Assembly (NCBI GenBank): GCA_017889545.1
Contig: JAGFZV010000001.1
Span: forward strand, 62,001-126,000
Source of the DNA: Bacillota bacterium
Lineage (GTDB): Bacteria > Bacillota > Negativicutes > CTSoil-072
Direction of reading: 5' to 3'
DNA length: 64,000 nt
Positions 18,432 to 27,215 of this stretch are shown piece after piece (positions within the stretch are counted from its first letter, which is position 1; each line of letters starts with the position of its first letter). The translations under genes and the position numbers were made by a program. The notes beneath the pieces were generated by a model, which was not told the DNA's origin, ran no database searches, and was given only the letters and a program-made list of their open reading frames with translations.

Positions 18432-19385
18432 TCAACTATCCCTATAAATACTGAAATCTATGCTATAGGCTTCCATGATTTTTGATAATTGTATATCATT
18501 TAAATTTTTACCAATATTTTGTTTTGCCAACCCAGTTTTATATAACCCCCGCAATGTAAAAAATTCACTTAATATCGGCATTGATTTCACCACTTTTACG
18601 CCATTTAAAACTCCCATGCATTTTAACCACATATCATCCGCCAAGGGTGCCAATTCTTTCATTGCCTTTTTATTAAATACTTCTTTATGCAAAATATGCG
18701 GCGGCCAAAGGCAACCCCCTACACCGGTCGGCACCAAAAGCATACTGGGATTTTTTTCACCTAATGCAAACGTAATCCATTTTGAATACGGAGCAACTTT
18801 ATTGTCGGCAAAGGTTATTTTATGGGCCCGATTGGCCACGATGCAATTAGGATGTCTTTGATATTGTTTCACTAATAAACTAACCATATTTTCCGGATAA
18901 AAAACATCATCATCCACAGTTATAACGATCGCATCAGGATTTTCCAACATCGTGTAGTAATATTTTTTATGACTGCGTAAATCATCACAAAATCTAATTT
19001 CAAGACCTCTTTTTTGCATATTGAGCACTTTACCAGGTAATTCTGAGAGTCCATTAGGAAATTGTTCTGCTGCCAGCCACAATATGATCCTATTCGGTTT
19101 AAATGACTGTCGCATCAAAGTCTCAAGAACAATCCAAATGGTATTCACCCTGGCCGGAAAGGTAGTAAGCGATAGGATAATTGGCGGCGATCCATCATAA
19201 GACCCGGCAGCAATGCCTGGTTGTTCGCTCTTATTGTAATGATAACACAAGGGAATCAGTATCCTTATCGATGCTTTGCAAAGCGAATATACAATTTTAT
19301 TGATTTTTTTTATCAGTATATTATTATTATGCAAATATCTATACTTTAAGAATGTTGTTGCTATGTCTTGAAAATACTGTATCAA
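18432..19385 (-). CDS. Putative glycosyltransferase (AT-rich)
   Basis: This 317-residue protein has a GT-A-like fold suggested by IILSLTTFPARVNTIWIVLE, NRIILWLA, and a DDD motif in VITVDDDVFYP. Its C-terminal half carries LADDMWLKC, like the second-metal or acceptor site of polysaccharide glycosyltransferases of uncertain family. It begins with TTG at 19385 after AGAGGATAA. Base composition is clearly more AT-rich than the genes on either side and several rare A/T-ending codons appear, so it may have arrived by transfer. The sugar donor and acceptor cannot be told from the sequence. Confidence 0.65.
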   Translation of the reverse strand: MIQYFQDIATTFLKYRYLHNNNILIKKINKIVYSLCKASIRILIPLCYHYNKSEQPGIAAGSYDGSPPIILSLTTFPARVNTIWIVLETLMRQSFKPNRIILWLAAEQFPNGLSELPGKVLNMQKRGLEIRFCDDLRSHKKYYYTMLENPDAIVITVDDDVFYPENMVSLLVKQYQRHPNCIVANRAHKITFADNKVAPYSKWITFALGEKNPSMLLVPTGVGGCLWPPHILHKEVFNKKAMKELAPLADDMWLKCMGVLNGVKVVKSMPILSEFFTLRGLYKTGLAKQNIGKNLNDIQLSKIMEAYSIDFSIYRDS

Positions 19386-19418
19386 TTATTTTATCCTCTT
19401 TATACTACGATTTATTTT

Positions 19419-20444
19419 TTAACGCTCGAGAAGCATTTTAATTGCATCATATACCGCAGATACGCTGATAACAGATAGGCAATCTTCTCCCCTGGGGCAG
19501 CTTCGCTGCCAACAGCCTGCGCATTCCCGGTTTGCGACCAGGGTTGTGTGCGCTTTTCCATACGGACCGTTGCGGCTTGTATCGGTCGGCCCGTACAGGC
19601 CAACGACCGGAGTGCCGATCGCCGCTGCCAAATGCAGGGGTCCGGTATCACCGCCGACAAACACACGAGCGCCCCGTATAATATGAATGAGTTGTTTTAG
19701 TGTCGTTTTACCAATTAAATCAACCGGCGGCACCACGGTGCCGGCAGCGATCGCATTGTACAGTTGGTGGTCTTTCGCCCCCCCGACGATCACCGGAATC
19801 AAGCCTTCATCGAATAACCGGTCGCAAAGTGCAGTAAAATGAGTCGTTGGCCAGCATTTATTCGGCCAATTTGTCCCAGGCGCTAAAATAGCGTATCGCC
19901 GGCTCATATCCAGTCCCGCCTGCGCAGCCGCAGCCACGGCCATTTCCTGTTCTCGCGGCGTAAGGACGAAGGTGAAAACAGGTTCTTTGGGTTCACAATC
20001 AAGCGCCCGGACAACATCAAGATAACGTTCCACCACATGCCCGTGACAGTTCGGCCCGCAGATCCGCTGACTGAACCAATCACTTATTTCGCGTGTGTTT
20101 TCATATACCAAACGATGTTTCGCGCCACTGGCAAACGCAATAACGGCGCTTTTGAAAAGCCCCTGCAGGTCAAGCGCCAAATCGAAATGGCGGGAACGTA
20201 ATTTACGGATAAAATCCGGTGTCTGTTTGATAAAACCTGCCACGGATTTAAATTTCGGCTTATCAAACACAATAATTTCGTCGATGTCAGGATGATGGGT
20301 AAGGAGATCATACGCTGGTTTTTCCACTACCCATGTGATCCGGGCAGCCGGAAAACATGTTTTCAATGCATGCGCCACCGGTAACGCATGGACTACGTCG
20401 CCGATGGCGCTCAATTTCACAATGAGAATATTATGATATGTCAT
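19419..20444 (-). CDS. waaF: LPS heptosyltransferase, GT9 family
   Basis: The 341 residues fit ADP-heptose:LPS heptosyltransferases, which add L-glycero-D-manno-heptose to the Kdo-lipid A inner core. The N-terminus ILIVKLSAIGDVVHALPVAHAL and the ADP-heptose site FVGGDTGPLHLAAAIGTPVVG followed by LYGPTD are characteristic. The N-terminus is closer to WaaC than WaaF, so which heptose it adds is open. It starts at ATG 20444 with AGGAG, 10 bases after the heptose adenylyltransferase. The three genes together supply and use ADP-heptose. Confidence 0.88.
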   Translation of the reverse strand: MTYHNILIVKLSAIGDVVHALPVAHALKTCFPAARITWVVEKPAYDLLTHHPDIDEIIVFDKPKFKSVAGFIKQTPDFIRKLRSRHFDLALDLQGLFKSAVIAFASGAKHRLVYENTREISDWFSQRICGPNCHGHVVERYLDVVRALDCEPKEPVFTFVLTPREQEMAVAAAAQAGLDMSRRYAILAPGTNWPNKCWPTTHFTALCDRLFDEGLIPVIVGGAKDHQLYNAIAAGTVVPPVDLIGKTTLKQLIHIIRGARVFVGGDTGPLHLAAAIGTPVVGLYGPTDTSRNGPYGKAHTTLVANRECAGCWQRSCPRGEDCLSVISVSAVYDAIKMLLER

Positions 20445-20454
20445 GAAAAAACTC

Positions 20455-20931
20455 CTATGTATTTTCCTGTTCAGAAATTTTGCGTATGATGGTTGAGGTG
20501 GACCGGCCGGGAACTTCCGGTATCAACACGGTCTTGCCGCCGTAAGCGGCGACGGTTTTGGCTTCCGGCAGCTCTTGCGCGCAATAGTCGCCGCCCTTTA
20601 CGTAAATATCAGGTTGTATTTCAGCGATCAACCGCTCTGCTGTGCGGTCAGCAAAAATCACTACATAATCAACGGCCTCCAGCGCAGATAGAACTTCCGC
20701 CCGGTCTTGTTCGTGATTGACAGGCCGCGAGGAGCCTTTCAGGCTGCGAACAGACGCATCGCTGTTCAGTCCGACAATCAGGCAATCTCCCAGCGCCCGG
20801 GCCGCCGCCAAGTAACGGACGTGACCGGCGTGAAGAATATCAAAACAGCCATTTGTAAAAACCACTTTGGCGCCTTTGATTTTTAACCGCTGAATATGCT
20901 CCTGAAGCTGTTTATCCGTTGCTATTTTCAT
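20455..20931 (-). CDS. rfaE2: D-glycero-beta-D-manno-heptose 1-phosphate adenylyltransferase
   Basis: This 158-residue nucleotidyltransferase converts heptose 1-phosphate plus ATP to ADP-heptose. It contains the family signature FTNGCFDILHAGHVRYL with the HxGH motif and the C-terminal VPGRSTSTIIRKI with the related ISTS-like nucleotide site. It equals the C-terminal half of E. coli HldE, here as a separate gene. Its ATG at 20931 follows GGGAG and overlaps the end of the kinase gene, so the two are translationally coupled. Confidence 0.95.
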   Translation of the reverse strand: MKIATDKQLQEHIQRLKIKGAKVVFTNGCFDILHAGHVRYLAAARALGDCLIVGLNSDASVRSLKGSSRPVNHEQDRAEVLSALEAVDYVVIFADRTAERLIAEIQPDIYVKGGDYCAQELPEAKTVAAYGGKTVLIPEVPGRSTSTIIRKISEQENT

Positions 20932-21922
20932 AATAACTCCCGATCACTTCTTTCAGCTCTGCCGGTGAAACGGTCGCCGCGCCAAATTTTGTCACTACGA
21001 CTCCTGCGGCAAAATTGGCTAATTGCGCCGCTTCGACATAATTGGCGCCGGCTGCCAACGCCAATGCCATCGCTGCCACGGCCGTGTCGCCGGCACCGGT
21101 GACATCAAAGACTTCACTGACATCGACCACAGGAATATGAGTCACTTTCCCTCCATGTTCGAAGATGCTCATCCCTTCCGGCCCGCGCGTCAGCATAATC
21201 GCCTGCGCTTCCATAAGCTCCAGCAATTGCCGGCCGGCGGCCAGAAGATTGCTTTCATTAAGCGTATCATAACCCAAGGCTGCCGCAATCTCAGATTCAT
21301 TTTGCTTGATCACAGTCGCCCCTTTGTAGGCCAATATATTATACCGCGAATCAACGATGCAGGGAATATTTTTTTCCTTGCACAGGTCGATCACTTGGCG
21401 CAATAACGATGGTGAAATCGCACTGCCGCCATAATCGCTCATCACTACCGCACCGATTTGATCGATTGCCGTTTTGACCGCTGTCAAGACGGTGCTTTCC
21501 GCATGGGTGGATAGGGGTGTCCGGTCCTCCCGGTCGATGCGCACAACTTGCTGACGCACCGTAGCCTTCGCTCCCGCCATAATCCTTGTCTTTGTGGTGG
21601 TTGGCCGGATGTCATCGGTGATCAGGCCGTCCGTATTGACCTTGCGCTCCTGTAAACAGCGGGCAAGCTCCCGGCCGGTATCGTCCCTGCCGATCACGCC
21701 TACCGCACGCACAAGTCCTCCCAGGACAGCCGCATTTAAAACTACGTTGGCCGCTCCTCCGGGGACTACTTTTTCGCCGGAATATTCCAGCACAAGAACC
21801 GGCGCTTCCCGGGAAATGCGGGCGATCTTTCCTTCTAAATATACATCGGCGACCATATCGCCGAGTACCAATATTTTCTTTTGCTGCATGGCGTCCAGCA
21901 ACTCAAACAGCTTTTTTTGCAC
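20912..21922 (-). CDS. rfaE1: D-glycero-beta-D-manno-heptose-7-phosphate kinase
   Basis: This 336-residue PfkB/ribokinase-family enzyme matches the N-terminal half of HldE and phosphorylates heptose 7-phosphate at C1. Seen are the N-terminal KILVLGDMVADVYLEGKIARISREAP, the substrate motif VVPGGAANVVLNAAVLGG and the C-terminal anion-hole motif DVTGAGDTAVAAMALALAAG. It starts with GTG at 21922, with GGGAG upstream. The epimerase and phosphatase needed for ADP-L-glycero heptose (gmhA, gmhB, hldD) are not in the window. Confidence 0.95.
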   Translation of the reverse strand: MQKKLFELLDAMQQKKILVLGDMVADVYLEGKIARISREAPVLVLEYSGEKVVPGGAANVVLNAAVLGGLVRAVGVIGRDDTGRELARCLQERKVNTDGLITDDIRPTTTKTRIMAGAKATVRQQVVRIDREDRTPLSTHAESTVLTAVKTAIDQIGAVVMSDYGGSAISPSLLRQVIDLCKEKNIPCIVDSRYNILAYKGATVIKQNESEIAAALGYDTLNESNLLAAGRQLLELMEAQAIMLTRGPEGMSIFEHGGKVTHIPVVDVSEVFDVTGAGDTAVAAMALALAAGANYVEAAQLANFAAGVVVTKFGAATVSPAELKEVIGSYYENSNG

Positions 21923-21945
21923 ATTAAAACTCCCTTATCTCTTCA

Positions 21946-23328
21946 TTACCATCTGGTAACTGTAAAATCACAATCCCATTCCTTCCGTTTCTCGCGATAA
22001 GTAACGGCCATATCCCAGCAATGGAAGTTGTGATACCAGGTATAATCCCTGTCGTATACGCGGTGATCACCTAAATCATAGCGGTGAGAAATGCCAATCG
22101 AGTTCAGCCGGTCCACCTTATAAATGACGCCGAAGTCAAGTTCTTTTCCCATATCGGCCTGATTGAATGCAAAAAGGCCTTCATTGTTCATCGTATAATG
22201 ATAGGCAACAGAGGAAGACCATTTCGACGACCATTTCGTATCCAGCTTTACATCTGCTCGTGGCGAGTTCCGCTGCGAATGGTCATAACTTTCCCGGATC
22301 GTTTCCCAACCGGCGCCAATCGATAGCTTGGACTTCGCGCCGACTTGTATCGGATCATGGGTAAAGTACAGCAGATAATCCTGGTGCCAGCTTCGGATCG
22401 CCCCATCCTGCCAAAAGCCCGATACGGCGGTAAAGGTATATTTAATCGGTGAAGATCCAATTTTTCGCGGAACCGTTTCCAACTTAATTTCCGGATCTTT
22501 TTTTACCCAGTCAGCATCGGCATCGCGAAAACTGCCTTTGATGACGGAAAGCGAAAACGTTTTTTCCCGATTAATGACGCCGTATACCGGCTTGAAGCCG
22601 GAGCGGCTGTAATAGGCTGGGTCAGCATATATAGAAGTGTGGTCGCCCAGCGGATATTCGAAGTGCTGCCGGATGTACACGCCGTTCCGGCTGTTGTACC
22701 CAATGGTTGGAAATTCCGTTTCCGATCCAGTCCCCAGCATCTTCTGGTATTTCGGCAGAGAAAAGATCACTGTGTTTTTAATCCAAAATTTCGCATCATA
22801 GAAGATCATTTTTTCGCCCGGCCAAATTTCCACCTTCGAAGCGCTCACATGATAATCCGGAACCTTGGCCGGGCACTTTGTGACCGTTCCATTGTGAATA
22901 ATCGCTTGATTCGGCAGCACTTCAATGGTATCGGCGGCGACACGCTGCTTGTCAACCATTCCGGCGACTTTCTGCATCGATCCCGTTTGCTTCTCGTAGT
23001 TATAGCGGACGGCATTGCCGGTTAGATCCACGCCGGGCTGCAGCATATGAGCCTGACCGTCAATCCAGACCTCGCTTTGTTTGGTGTTGCCGTCAATGTG
23101 ATTCGCCATAACCTTATTCTGCCCTTGGGTGATAATCACATTTCCGTCGGCAAACAGCACCCCGGTCGAATCATTAAAATGCAGGGTTTCTGCTTCGATG
23201 ACAATCGGAATTTGCGCCGCTTGAACCGGTTTGTCAGTCTTGACATCTGCCGCTTCCGCCGTTAAAGCAAATCCTGCCGCCAATGTTGCTGCGAGGATAG
23301 CCCGAAAAGCATTTTTACAAATGTTCAT
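21946..23328 (-). CDS. Short LptD/OstA-like LPS assembly protein
   Basis: This 460-residue exported protein has a signal peptide (about 1-26, ending TAEA) and an OstA/LptA-like jelly-roll at about 40-160, seen in IVIEAETLHFNDSTGVLFADG and VITQGQNKVMANHIDG. A beta-barrel-like half follows, ending in an aromatic residue (VTRW). This is the domain order of LptD, which inserts LPS into the outer leaflet. It is far shorter than E. coli LptD (about 780 residues), leaving room for perhaps half the strands of its 26-strand barrel. It may be a specialised or partial LptD. The start at 23328 has CAGGAG upstream, directly after a TGACT-N4-AGTCA palindrome. Confidence 0.75.
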   Translation of the reverse strand: MNICKNAFRAILAATLAAGFALTAEAADVKTDKPVQAAQIPIVIEAETLHFNDSTGVLFADGNVIITQGQNKVMANHIDGNTKQSEVWIDGQAHMLQPGVDLTGNAVRYNYEKQTGSMQKVAGMVDKQRVAADTIEVLPNQAIIHNGTVTKCPAKVPDYHVSASKVEIWPGEKMIFYDAKFWIKNTVIFSLPKYQKMLGTGSETEFPTIGYNSRNGVYIRQHFEYPLGDHTSIYADPAYYSRSGFKPVYGVINREKTFSLSVIKGSFRDADADWVKKDPEIKLETVPRKIGSSPIKYTFTAVSGFWQDGAIRSWHQDYLLYFTHDPIQVGAKSKLSIGAGWETIRESYDHSQRNSPRADVKLDTKWSSKWSSSVAYHYTMNNEGLFAFNQADMGKELDFGVIYKVDRLNSIGISHRYDLGDHRVYDRDYTWYHNFHCWDMAVTYREKRKEWDCDFTVTRW

Positions 23329-23338
23329 ATCATTCTCC

Positions 23339-23352
23339 TGACTGTTTAGTCA
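23339..23352. promoter_or_regulatory. TGACT-N4-AGTCA palindrome before lptD-like gene
   Basis: A perfect 14-base inverted repeat, TGACTGTTTAGTCA (TGACTAAACAGTCA on the minus strand), ends 10 bases before the start codon and touches the ribosome binding site. It shares half-sites and spacing with palindromes at 46660, 56531 and 63251, all upstream of envelope genes. Likely an operator; the regulator is unknown. Confidence 0.5.
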
Positions 23353-23390
23353 TACAATCCTATCATTTCATAAGATGGTTAACTTTTCTC

Positions 23391-26090
23391 TTATTCTACA
23401 CCTGCTATTTTTCTCCTGCCTTTTCTATTCGCGGAATTAATTTCTTCCCGTTTGATGATTTTTTCCAGCCGGAGCGCCAATTCCGACACTTGCGGTTCAA
23501 GCATCAGCGTCCGATGATCGCCCGGAATTTTATACACATCGATCCCTTTTTCAGCCAGTCCGCTCCATCCGAGTTCCTGGTCCTGATTTCCGTATTCTTC
23601 CTGATCGGCGGCGCAGAATAACGTCAGTTTTCCAGGGAACAGCGCAGGCTGATACTTTCTTCTTGCGGTCATAAATTGCGACCGAAGCTGCTGTTCTTCT
23701 GTTTTACGTCCCTGATTGACCGCCAGCGCAGGGATAAATTTTCCGACTTTACGCCGCAGACGGTCCAGTTCTTTTTGTGCGCGCGACTGAAAATATTCCT
23801 TCCAGCCGCCCCCGGAAAATTCTTCCCGCCGCAGCATGCTTTTTTTCACGCGGTATACCAGTCGGTATAATTCGCGTTCAGGCCGCAGCAATCCTCGGAT
23901 CATAACGTTCGGATGCCTGGTGTCAAACAGAGCCAGCAAAGCGATTTCCTGCCCTGCGCGGCGCAGCTGCTGCGCCATTTCAAAAGCAATCAATCCGCCC
24001 AGGGAATGTCCGGCCAAATAATAAGGCCCTTGTGGCTGTACTGCCCGGATGTCCCGCACATACCGGCGCGCAAGACTTTCAATGCTCATTTCCGGATTGC
24101 CAAGCACTTCCTGAAATCGCAGCCCATATACCGGGAACAAATCGCCAAGGCATTTACTCAGATAGACATATTCCACTACTTTCCCGTCAATTGGATGCAC
24201 ACAGAATAAAATTGGATTTGAGCCTTTCAATTGTATGGGAACTACTGATGAACCAACCGGCATGCCATCTTCCTGTTCGGCCAAAAGCAAAGCCATTTTC
24301 TCCACCGAACAGCCTTCAAAAAGATCCATTAACGGGATCGACTGCCCCCAGCGTTCTTCTACCATTGTCAACAGCCGCACTGCCGCCAACGAATCGCCGC
24401 CTAATTGGAAAAAGTCATCTGTAACGCTAATCGGCCCGGTCTCCAGGATTTCTTCCCATAATTTGATCAGCTGCTCTTCTTGTTCGTTTCGCGGAGTCAC
24501 TAATTTCCGCTGTTCGTTAATGGTAGATCCGGCAATTCCCAATTGCTCGGCAAGCAAAGCACGCTGTATTTTTCCGGTGGAGCCTTTTGGCAGGGCATCT
24601 ACGAAGAAGAAGCGGCTTGGCACCTTGTAGAACGCAAGTTTCCCCAGTAAAAACCGGCGAAGATCGCATTCCTGCACTTCCCGCCCCGGCTTAAAAACGA
24701 CTGCAGCCGCAACGTCTTCCCCCAGTTTTGGATGGGAAAGCGCAAATGCAGCCGCTTCCGCTATGCAGGGATGTTCCAAAAGGCACTCGTCCACCAGCTG
24801 CGGCGAAACTTTCTGCCCGCCGCGGTTGATGATCTCCTTGCTCCGTCCGGTAATAAACAAATATCCGTCGTCGTCAAAATATCCCTGATCGCCGCTTTTG
24901 AACCATCGACCGTGAAAAGCGTCACGGTTGGCTTGCGGGTTATTTTCATACCCGCTCAATACCGTATTGCCAGATAAAATGATTTCTCCCGTTTCGTTGG
25001 GCGGCAGCCGGCATCCCTGCTGATCGACAATCTGGATTTCACAGCCGTTCGATTTTCCTACCGATCCTAATTTGCGCTTTTCCGGCGGCAGTGGATTACT
25101 GGCAATTTGCGATGACGCTTCTGTCATTCCATAGGTCTCAATCACTGGAACCCCGAACGCATCTTCCAATTTTTCGATCAGAGCGGGAGCCAAAGCGGCG
25201 GCAGCGGACCGGATAAACCGCAGGGAAGAAGGCAAAGCAGGCTGACCCGTTGCCAGGGCATGACGTAAAATATTCTGGTGCACAGTGGGCGCGGCGGTAT
25301 ACCATGTGGGTTTCATTGTTTCAAGCATATGAAAAAAAAGCTCCGCGTCATATGCATTGGCGCAAATAACTACCGAACCGCCGGTCGCAAGGGAAGCCAG
25401 AACAGCGATGACAAGACCGTGCGTATGAAAAAGCGGCGCAGTGTTCAAGCAACGGTCTTGCGCAGTCAAACGAAATGCCCGTGCCGTATTCTGCAAGGAA
25501 GTGTTTATCATTTTATGCGTGAGCGGCACCATTTTCGGACGGGAGGTCGTCCCTGATGTGTGAATGATCAATGCCGTATCGTCAGACATTGCAAAGGTCA
25601 TGCCTCCCGTATGCGAACGGGCATCGCCGATCAGGAACGGTCCTTTGTTTCCGCCTTGGCCTTCTGCCGCCAATCGGATAACCGGAATAGCAAGCTCTTG
25701 GGCTGCCGCCTCTGCTGCTGTGTTTCCCGCCTCTTCGATAATGAAGGTCTTCGCTTTTACATCTGCTAAATAAAACATAAATTCATCTTTTGAATACCCC
25801 GGGTACAGCGGAGCGCAAGCGCCGATGGCTGATACCCCCAAGAATACCATGGCCAATTCCGGACTGTTAGGCAAAGCAACAGCTACCCGGTCACCCCTGT
25901 GAATTCCCATCTTGGATAGTTGCTCTGACAGCTGACTTACATTCAGCATCATCTCATGATACGTATGCACTTGTTCTTGTGCGGAAATTAGCGCAGCTGC
26001 CAACGGGTTTTTCTCCGCCTGCCGGCCAATCGTGTCCATAATTGTATCATGACTAAAGTTGCTGCTTGGAATAGACGGCATTTTTTGCAT
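23391..26090 (-). CDS. Single-module adenylation-carrier-thioesterase protein (NRPS-like)
   Basis: This 899-residue protein has three domains. Residues 1 to about 525 are an acyl-activating enzyme with the P-loop IIHTSGTTSRPKMVPLTHK (about 175), YGMTEASSQIASNPLPP, SGDQGYFDDDGYLFITGRSK and the catalytic lysine motif PKGSTGKIQR. Residues about 540-615 are a carrier domain with the phosphopantetheine serine in FFQLGGDSLAAVRLL. Residues about 640-880 are an alpha/beta thioesterase with LAGHSLGGLIAFEM, a likely Asp in LFDTRHP and His in PGDHRTLMLEP. The activating domain looks more like oxalyl-CoA-synthetase-type (AAE3) ligases than amino-acid adenylation domains, so the substrate may be a small organic acid. 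No condensation domain is present. It would activate an acyl group and release or transfer it. It lies between LPS genes and its product is unknown. Start ATG 26090, AAGGAG upstream. Confidence 0.85.
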   Translation of the reverse strand: MQKMPSIPSSNFSHDTIMDTIGRQAEKNPLAAALISAQEQVHTYHEMMLNVSQLSEQLSKMGIHRGDRVAVALPNSPELAMVFLGVSAIGACAPLYPGYSKDEFMFYLADVKAKTFIIEEAGNTAAEAAAQELAIPVIRLAAEGQGGNKGPFLIGDARSHTGGMTFAMSDDTALIIHTSGTTSRPKMVPLTHKMINTSLQNTARAFRLTAQDRCLNTAPLFHTHGLVIAVLASLATGGSVVICANAYDAELFFHMLETMKPTWYTAAPTVHQNILRHALATGQPALPSSLRFIRSAAAALAPALIEKLEDAFGVPVIETYGMTEASSQIASNPLPPEKRKLGSVGKSNGCEIQIVDQQGCRLPPNETGEIILSGNTVLSGYENNPQANRDAFHGRWFKSGDQGYFDDDGYLFITGRSKEIINRGGQKVSPQLVDECLLEHPCIAEAAAFALSHPKLGEDVAAAVVFKPGREVQECDLRRFLLGKLAFYKVPSRFFFVDALPKGSTGKIQRALLAEQLGIAGSTINEQRKLVTPRNEQEEQLIKLWEEILETGPISVTDDFFQLGGDSLAAVRLLTMVEERWGQSIPLMDLFEGCSVEKMALLLAEQEDGMPVGSSVVPIQLKGSNPILFCVHPIDGKVVEYVYLSKCLGDLFPVYGLRFQEVLGNPEMSIESLARRYVRDIRAVQPQGPYYLAGHSLGGLIAFEMAQQLRRAGQEIALLALFDTRHPNVMIRGLLRPERELYRLVYRVKKSMLRREEFSGGGWKEYFQSRAQKELDRLRRKVGKFIPALAVNQGRKTEEQQLRSQFMTARRKYQPALFPGKLTLFCAADQEEYGNQDQELGWSGLAEKGIDVYKIPGDHRTLMLEPQVSELALRLEKIIKREEINSANRKGRRKIAGVE

Positions 26091-26126
26091 GTTTCCCGTT
26101 CTCCTTCTTGATTCAAATAAGCAATC

Positions 26127-26155
26127 TTGCTAAAATGATTGTTTTCGGGTACATT
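26127..26155 (+). promoter_or_regulatory. Possible sigma-70 promoter for the plus-strand GT2 gene
   Basis: TTGCTA (26127-26132) and TACATT (26150-26155) are 17 bases apart, about 35 bases before the start codon. This is a fair, not perfect, match to the housekeeping consensus, in the roughly 100-base gap between divergent genes. Confidence 0.4.
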
Positions 26156-26189
26156 AATCATATGAGTATATAAGTGGGAGTTGGATTTT

Positions 26190-27152
26190 TTGGATCATTT
26201 CGTGTCCATTGTCGTACCGGCATATAATGTTGCCAATGAAATTGAAGATTGCATCCAGTCCGTCCAGGCGCAAACTTATCCAAACTGGGAGCTGCTCGTT
26301 GTTAATGACGGTTCCACGGATGACACGGCTGCAAAGGTAGAAAAGTTATCGGCCGGCGATGCGCGGGTCCGCTTAATCAATCAGGTCAATCGCGGGGTAT
26401 CAACTGCGCGAAACACCGGGATCAAAGAAGCCAGGGGAGACTACATCGCTTTTTTGGATGGCGATGATCTGTGGGATCCGCGTTTTTTGGCGGAATTAGC
26501 AGCCGCAAAACAACGTTACGGCGTCGATTTGGTGTATTGCGGTTATAGCCGGCTCTATCATAAAAATGTAAAACTGGGCTATAATTACGCCTATGCGGAT
26601 AACGATGTATTTCTGGCAGCAATTACCGGAAAAACGCAAATTCATGTTGGAGCGATTTTGGTTGATAAAAAACTTCTGACAACCTTTGATCTTGCGTTTA
26701 CAGACGGCTGCCTGGTCGGCCAGGATCAGGAGTTTATTATCAAACTGGCTGCTGTGGCAACGGCTCGCTCTGTGCCGAAAGAACTGTTAATTTATCGTAA
26801 ACGCGCAGGATCGGCGATCCATTCGTCCTGGAATTGGCAAAAACATATTCACGCTCTCTATGGCCTTCAGCGCGCCATTGTTTTTGCCGCAGCTGAATTG
26901 AAAAAACGGCAGATTGAAAACTATCATCAGGAAATGAATTTCCGCCTGGCTTATAAAAGCTATAAGTTTTTTTGGCGAATGATCCGCCACGGGTACCACG
27001 ACGATGCGCTGCGCCTTCTGACGGAAGAAAAATGGAAAACAATTTTATCCCATCTGGAGCTAAACCGCCTGTCGATTTCTGATCGGCTAAAATATTCGCT
27101 ACTCGGATCCCGCAATCCATGGTTGTGGAAGTTGGCCGCAAAAATCGGTTAA
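26190..27152 (+). CDS. GT2 glycosyltransferase (paralogue of 17397-18365)
   Basis: This inverting GT-A glycosyltransferase of about 320 residues is the only clear plus-strand gene here. Motifs are FVSIVVPAYNVANEIEDCIQ, LLVVNDGSTDDT and FLDGDDLWDPRFL. The C-terminal half closely follows its paralogue at 17397-18365, including GCLVGQDQEF and SSWNWQKHIHALYG. The frame opens at TTG 26181, but GTGGGAG directly abuts that codon. TTG 26190, nine bases after the ribosome binding site, is the better start. It is transcribed away from the adenylation-thioesterase gene and is followed by a strong terminator. It probably builds the LPS outer core or a surface glycan. Confidence 0.88.
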   Translation: MDHFVSIVVPAYNVANEIEDCIQSVQAQTYPNWELLVVNDGSTDDTAAKVEKLSAGDARVRLINQVNRGVSTARNTGIKEARGDYIAFLDGDDLWDPRFLAELAAAKQRYGVDLVYCGYSRLYHKNVKLGYNYAYADNDVFLAAITGKTQIHVGAILVDKKLLTTFDLAFTDGCLVGQDQEFIIKLAAVATARSVPKELLIYRKRAGSAIHSSWNWQKHIHALYGLQRAIVFAAAELKKRQIENYHQEMNFRLAYKSYKFFWRMIRHGYHDDALRLLTEEKWKTILSHLELNRLSISDRLKYSLLGSRNPWLWKLAAKIG

Positions 27153-27191
27153 AAGAGATTGACCCTGCCGTTGGGCAGGGTCAATCTCTTT
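27152..27191. terminator. Bidirectional terminator between convergent genes
   Basis: An 18-bp perfect stem (AAAGAGATTGACCCTGCC and its complement) with a 4-base loop starts at the stop codon of the plus-strand GT2 gene. The A/T ends of the stem serve as U-tracts both ways, so it can also end the minus-strand transcript of the gene at 27216. Confidence 0.85.
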
Positions 27192-27215
27192 CCAACCTGA
27201 AAAATTGTCACCGCT

